The position numbers were made by a program, and so were the translations under genes. The notes beneath the pieces were generated by a model. The model had not been told where the DNA came from and did no database searches. It saw only the letters and a program-made list of their open reading frames with translations. Of a stretch of 64,000 nucleotides of DNA, positions 61,529 to 64,000 are shown piece by piece (position 1 is the stretch's first letter; every line of letters begins with the position of its first letter). Origin of the DNA: Streptomyces sp. cg36 (GTDB taxonomy: Bacteria > Actinomycetota > Actinomycetes > Streptomycetales > Streptomycetaceae); assembly GCF_041080675.1 (NCBI RefSeq), contig NZ_CP163520.1, forward strand, positions 6,601,501 to 6,665,500, written 5' to 3'.

Positions 61529-62289
61529 GCGAACGCCTCCACCCGCACCCCGGCGCCCTCCAGCCGCGCGCGCACCCGGCGGGCGAGTTCGGCGGCGCCC
61601 GGGGTGTCGCCGTGCAGACAGAGGGAACGCGCGCGTACCGCGACCGTCGCCCCGTTCTCCGCGACCACCGAGCCGCTCCGGGCCAGGCCGAGGGAGCGTT
61701 CAACGACCGCCTCCGGGTCGCTCACGACCGCGCCCGCGCGCCCGCGTGGCACCAGCGTGCCCCGGGGGGTGTAGGCGCGGTCCGCGAACGCCTCGGTGAC
61801 GACCGGCAGTCCGGCCCCGGCGGCCCGTTCGAGGAGCCGGGAGCCGGGCAGGCCGAGGACCGGGAGCGTCCCGCCCGCGAGCCCGACGCCCGCCACCACG
61901 GCCGCCGCCTGCTCCTCGTCGTGCACGACCCGGTTGTAGAGCGCGCCGTGCGGCTTCACGTACGAGACCCGGCTGCCGGCGGCCCGGGCGAACACCTCCA
62001 ACGCGCCGATCTGGTAGGCGATCTCGGCCGCGAGCTCGTCCGGCGGGACGTCCATGGCCCGCCGCCCGAACCCGGCCAGGTCGCGGTAGGAGACCTGGGC
62101 GCCGATCCGCACCCCGCGCTCGGCCGCCAGCGCGCAGACCCGGCGCATGGTGACCGCGTCGCCCGCGTGGAAGCCGCAGGCCACGTTGGCGCTGGTCACG
62201 ATGGACAACAGGGCCTCGTCGTCGGTCAGCCGCCAGCGGCCGAAGCCCTCGCCGAGGTCGGCGTTGAGGTCGATGGGGGCGGGTGTCAT
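61525..62289 (-). CDS. pxpA: 5-oxoprolinase subunit PxpA (LamB/YcsF family)
   Basis: A 254-residue subunit of 5-oxoprolinase. It opens with the family motif DLNADLGEGFGRW, followed by VTSANVACGFHAGDAVTM, RIGAQVSYRD, and YVKPHGALYNRVVHDE. C-terminal LCLHGDTPGAAELA. AGGAGAG is ten bases before the ATG at 62289. DUF1445 lies 43 bp upstream in the same operon, so 5-oxoproline made by a cyclase may be handed to this enzyme. Confidence 0.95.
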   Translation of the reverse strand: MTPAPIDLNADLGEGFGRWRLTDDEALLSIVTSANVACGFHAGDAVTMRRVCALAAERGVRIGAQVSYRDLAGFGRRAMDVPPDELAAEIAYQIGALEVFARAAGSRVSYVKPHGALYNRVVHDEEQAAAVVAGVGLAGGTLPVLGLPGSRLLERAAGAGLPVVTEAFADRAYTPRGTLVPRGRAGAVVSDPEAVVERSLGLARSGSVVAENGATVAVRARSLCLHGDTPGAAELARRVRARLEGAGVRVEAFA

Positions 62290-62332
62290 GGTCGTGCGCT
62301 CTCCTGTCCGGGCGGTGCGTCGGCGCGGTGGT

Positions 62333-63241
62333 TCAGGCCGTGCGGTAGTGGCTGTCGGGGACGTCGGTGATCAGCATCCGGCCCGGCGCGTGGGTGATCG
62401 CGAAGGGCGGCCGGGAGGCGGCGAGGGCGGCCTGCGGGGTGACTCCGCACGCCCAGAACACCGGCACGTCCCCCGGCTCCGCGCGCACCGGATCACCGAA
62501 GTCGGGCCGGGACAGGTCCGCGATGCCCAGCGCCGCCGGGTCCCCGGTGTGCACGGGCGCGCCGTGCACCGCGGGCATCGCCCGGCTGACCCGGCGGGCC
62601 GTCTCCACCAGCCGGGCGGGTACCGGCCGCATCGAGACGACGAGCGGTCCGCTGAGCCGCCCGGCGGGACGGCAGGGGCGGTTGGTGACGTACATCGACA
62701 CGTTGCTCCCCTGCTCGACGTGGCGTAGCGGCACGCCCTCGGCGGCCAGTTGGGACTCGAAGGTGAAGCTGCATCCGATCAGGAAGGAGACCAGGTCCTC
62801 GTGCCAGAACGCCCGGACGTCGGTGGGTTCCGCGATCGGCTCGCCGTTCTCCCAGACGCGGTAGCGCGGCAGGTCGGTGCGCAGGTCGGCGTCCGGGGCG
62901 AGCGCGGTGGTCCACGCTCCGGGGCCGGTGACGTCGAGGACCGGGCAGGGCTGCGGGTTGCGGGCGCAGAACTCCCGTACGTCGTCCGCCCAGTCGGCCG
63001 GGACCGCGATCAGGTTCGCCTGGGCGTACCCCGGTGCCCAGCCCGCGGTGGGACCGCCCCGGCCGGTACGGAAGTGGGCGCGCGCCTCGCGCGGGGTGAC
63101 GGCGGCGGGCACCGGCCCGTCCGCGCCCGCCACGCGCGCGTGGCCGTCGGGGGCCGAGGCGGACGGGTCCGTCCGCTGCTTCTCGGCCGCTACGCGTGCG
63201 TGGGCGCCGGGTACGGACATCGTGGGGTCCACGGTACTCAT
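62333..63241 (-). CDS. DUF1445/UPF0317 family protein (hydro-lyase or D-glutamate cyclase type)
   Basis: A 302-residue member of UPF0317. The core runs from about residue 50 ([12 protein letters not shown]) with [43 protein letters not shown] and [25 protein letters not shown]. In mammals a DUF1445 protein (DGLUCY) forms 5-oxo-D-proline from D-glutamate. Here it lies upstream of pxpABC and overlaps the MFS gene by ATGA, which supports a 5-oxoproline role. The first 48 residues are a low-complexity tail with GAHARVA and DGHARVA repeats, absent from other members. Confidence 0.8.
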   Translation of the reverse strand: MSTVDPTMSVPGAHARVAAEKQRTDPSASAPDGHARVAGADGPVPAAVTPREARAHFRTGRGGPTAGWAPGYAQANLIAVPADWADDVREFCARNPQPCPVLDVTGPGAWTTALAPDADLRTDLPRYRVWENGEPIAEPTDVRAFWHEDLVSFLIGCSFTFESQLAAEGVPLRHVEQGSNVSMYVTNRPCRPAGRLSGPLVVSMRPVPARLVETARRVSRAMPAVHGAPVHTGDPAALGIADLSRPDFGDPVRAEPGDVPVFWACGVTPQAALAASRPPFAITHAPGRMLITDVPDSHYRTA

Positions 63242-64000
63242 GTCAGCTCCTGTCCGCGCGTCTCGGGAAGTCCCACCAGGGCCACGACCGCCAGCGCGTA
63301 GCCGACCGCGCCCAGGGCCAGGGCCCCGCCCACGCCCCAGCTGTCGGAGAGGTAGCCCACGAAGGTGGGCAGGAAGGCGCCGACGGCCCGGCCGCTGTTG
63401 TACGTGAAGCCCTGGCCGGTGCCGCGCACCGCCGTGGGGTAGAGCTCGCTCAGGAACGAACCGAAGCCGCTGAAGATCGCGGACATGCAGAAGCCGAGCG
63501 GGAAGCCGAGGACCAGCAGCAGGGTGTTGGCGCCGGACGGGATGTGCGTGTACGCGAGGATGCACAGCGCCGACAGCACCGCGAAGAGCCGGATGTTGCG
63601 CTTGCGGCCGATCCGGTCGGTGAGCACGCCTCCGGTGAGGTAGCCGAGGAACGCACCGGAGATCAGGAACGCCAGATAGCCGCCGGTGCCGACGACCGTC
63701 AGCCCCCGGTCGGTCTTGAGGTACGTCGGTACCCAGGTGGCGAGCGTGTAGTAGCCGCCCTGGACGCCGGTGGACAGCAGGGTCGCGAAGAACGTGACGC
63801 GCAGCAGGTCCTTTTGGAAGATCGCGGCGAACGAGCCGCGCCCCGGGTGCGCCGCGCGCTCCGCGGCGGCCTGCGGGGCGTCGCTGACGTTGCGCCGGAT
63901 GTAGATCACCAGCAGGGCGGGCAGCGCGCCGGTCCAGAACATCACGCGCCAGGCGGTGTCCGCGTCCACGTAGTGGAAGACCAGCGTGTAGACGATCACG
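63238..64000 (-). CDS. MFS transporter (N-terminus beyond window edge)
   Basis: The C-terminal 253 residues of a 12-TM major facilitator of the metabolite/H+ symporter (sugar/carboxylate) group. Visible: [19 protein letters not shown] in the central loop, [13 protein letters not shown] (loop 8-9 motif) and [30 protein letters not shown], typical of AAHS-type transporters. It is the first gene of the operon with DUF1445 and pxpABC, so uptake of 5-oxoproline or glutamate-related compounds is likely. The start lies past position 64000. Confidence 0.85.
   Translation of the reverse strand, partial: VIVYTLVFHYVDADTAWRVMFWTGALPALLVIYIRRNVSDAPQAAAERAAHPGRGSFAAIFQKDLLRVTFFATLLSTGVQGGYYTLATWVPTYLKTDRGLTVVGTGGYLAFLISGAFLGYLTGGVLTDRIGRKRNIRLFAVLSALCILAYTHIPSGANTLLLVLGFPLGFCMSAIFSGFGSFLSELYPTAVRGTGQGFTYNSGRAVGAFLPTFVGYLSDSWGVGGALALGAVGYALAVVALVGLPETRGQELT

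Overview
The window is high-GC DNA with strong third-position G/C, GTG and TTG starts, many ATGA/GTGA stop-start overlaps and the gene content of a Streptomyces chromosome: RbpA with a SigR-type promoter, SCO1431-type small membrane protein, DUF6230/DUF6114, DUF5995, polyprenol-phosphate mannosyltransferase and two secreted GH18 chitinases. From memory the order resembles the S. coelicolor SCO1410s-1460s core region. That is recollection, not a search. I see no tRNA, rRNA, CRISPR array, IS element or prophage. The two ends cut an MMPL transporter (left) and an MFS transporter (right).

Left part (1-24 kb). MMPL transporter, ribulose-phosphate epimerase and a SorC-type sugar regulator. A tight minus-strand operon of ATP-dependent DNA ligase, a glutamine-synthetase-like ligase and a TIM-barrel amidohydrolase. 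A lipoprotein RNase Sa homologue overlapping its barstar-type inhibitor. A GuaB1-type IMPDH/GMP-reductase paralogue and an SGNH hydrolase. Then a probable L-lysine monooxygenase locus: APC permease, Lrp regulator, DavA-like amidase and DavB-like lysine 2-monooxygenase. LLM oxidoreductase, DUF5995, uracil permease, a divergent MFS/ROK pair with a palindrome between them, and a large modular chitinase follow.

Middle (24-41 kb). An FMN riboswitch leads into ribE-ribM-ribBA-ribH-hisE-hisG and a PH-like membrane protein. Two overlapping CorC/HlyC-type membrane proteins sit behind a hairpin-rich leader that can occlude their ribosome binding site. A TPR-AAA protein, a small P-loop kinase, a secreted C39-type peptidase, the small SCO1431-type protein, a DUF6230/DUF6114/multi-TM operon divergent from a TetR regulator, and a compact chitinase complete this part. 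Both chitinase promoters carry paired dre-like 11-mers around the -35 box, consistent with DasR control.

Right part (41-64 kb). Acyl-CoA dehydrogenase, a beta-rich hypothetical protein and an ACAD10/11-type phosphotransferase; a Cys-containing hypothetical protein; Lrp regulator plus amidohydrolase 3; Ppm1-like mannosyltransferase; FxsA; RbpA; UMF1-type MFS; GDPD and YczE-type membrane protein divergent from a MocR regulator. A 14-bp tandem array follows, then an FtsK-like membrane protein with a non-canonical Walker A, a two-TM small protein, ankyrin and HEAT-repeat proteins, a 17-bp tandem array, and the 5-oxoprolinase operon (MFS, DUF1445, pxpA, pxpB, pxpC).

The least explained elements are the ligase/GS/amidohydrolase operon, the RNase/barstar pair, the corC-type leader, the small ORF between the FMN riboswitch and ribE, the FtsK-like pseudo-ATPase unit and the two minisatellites.
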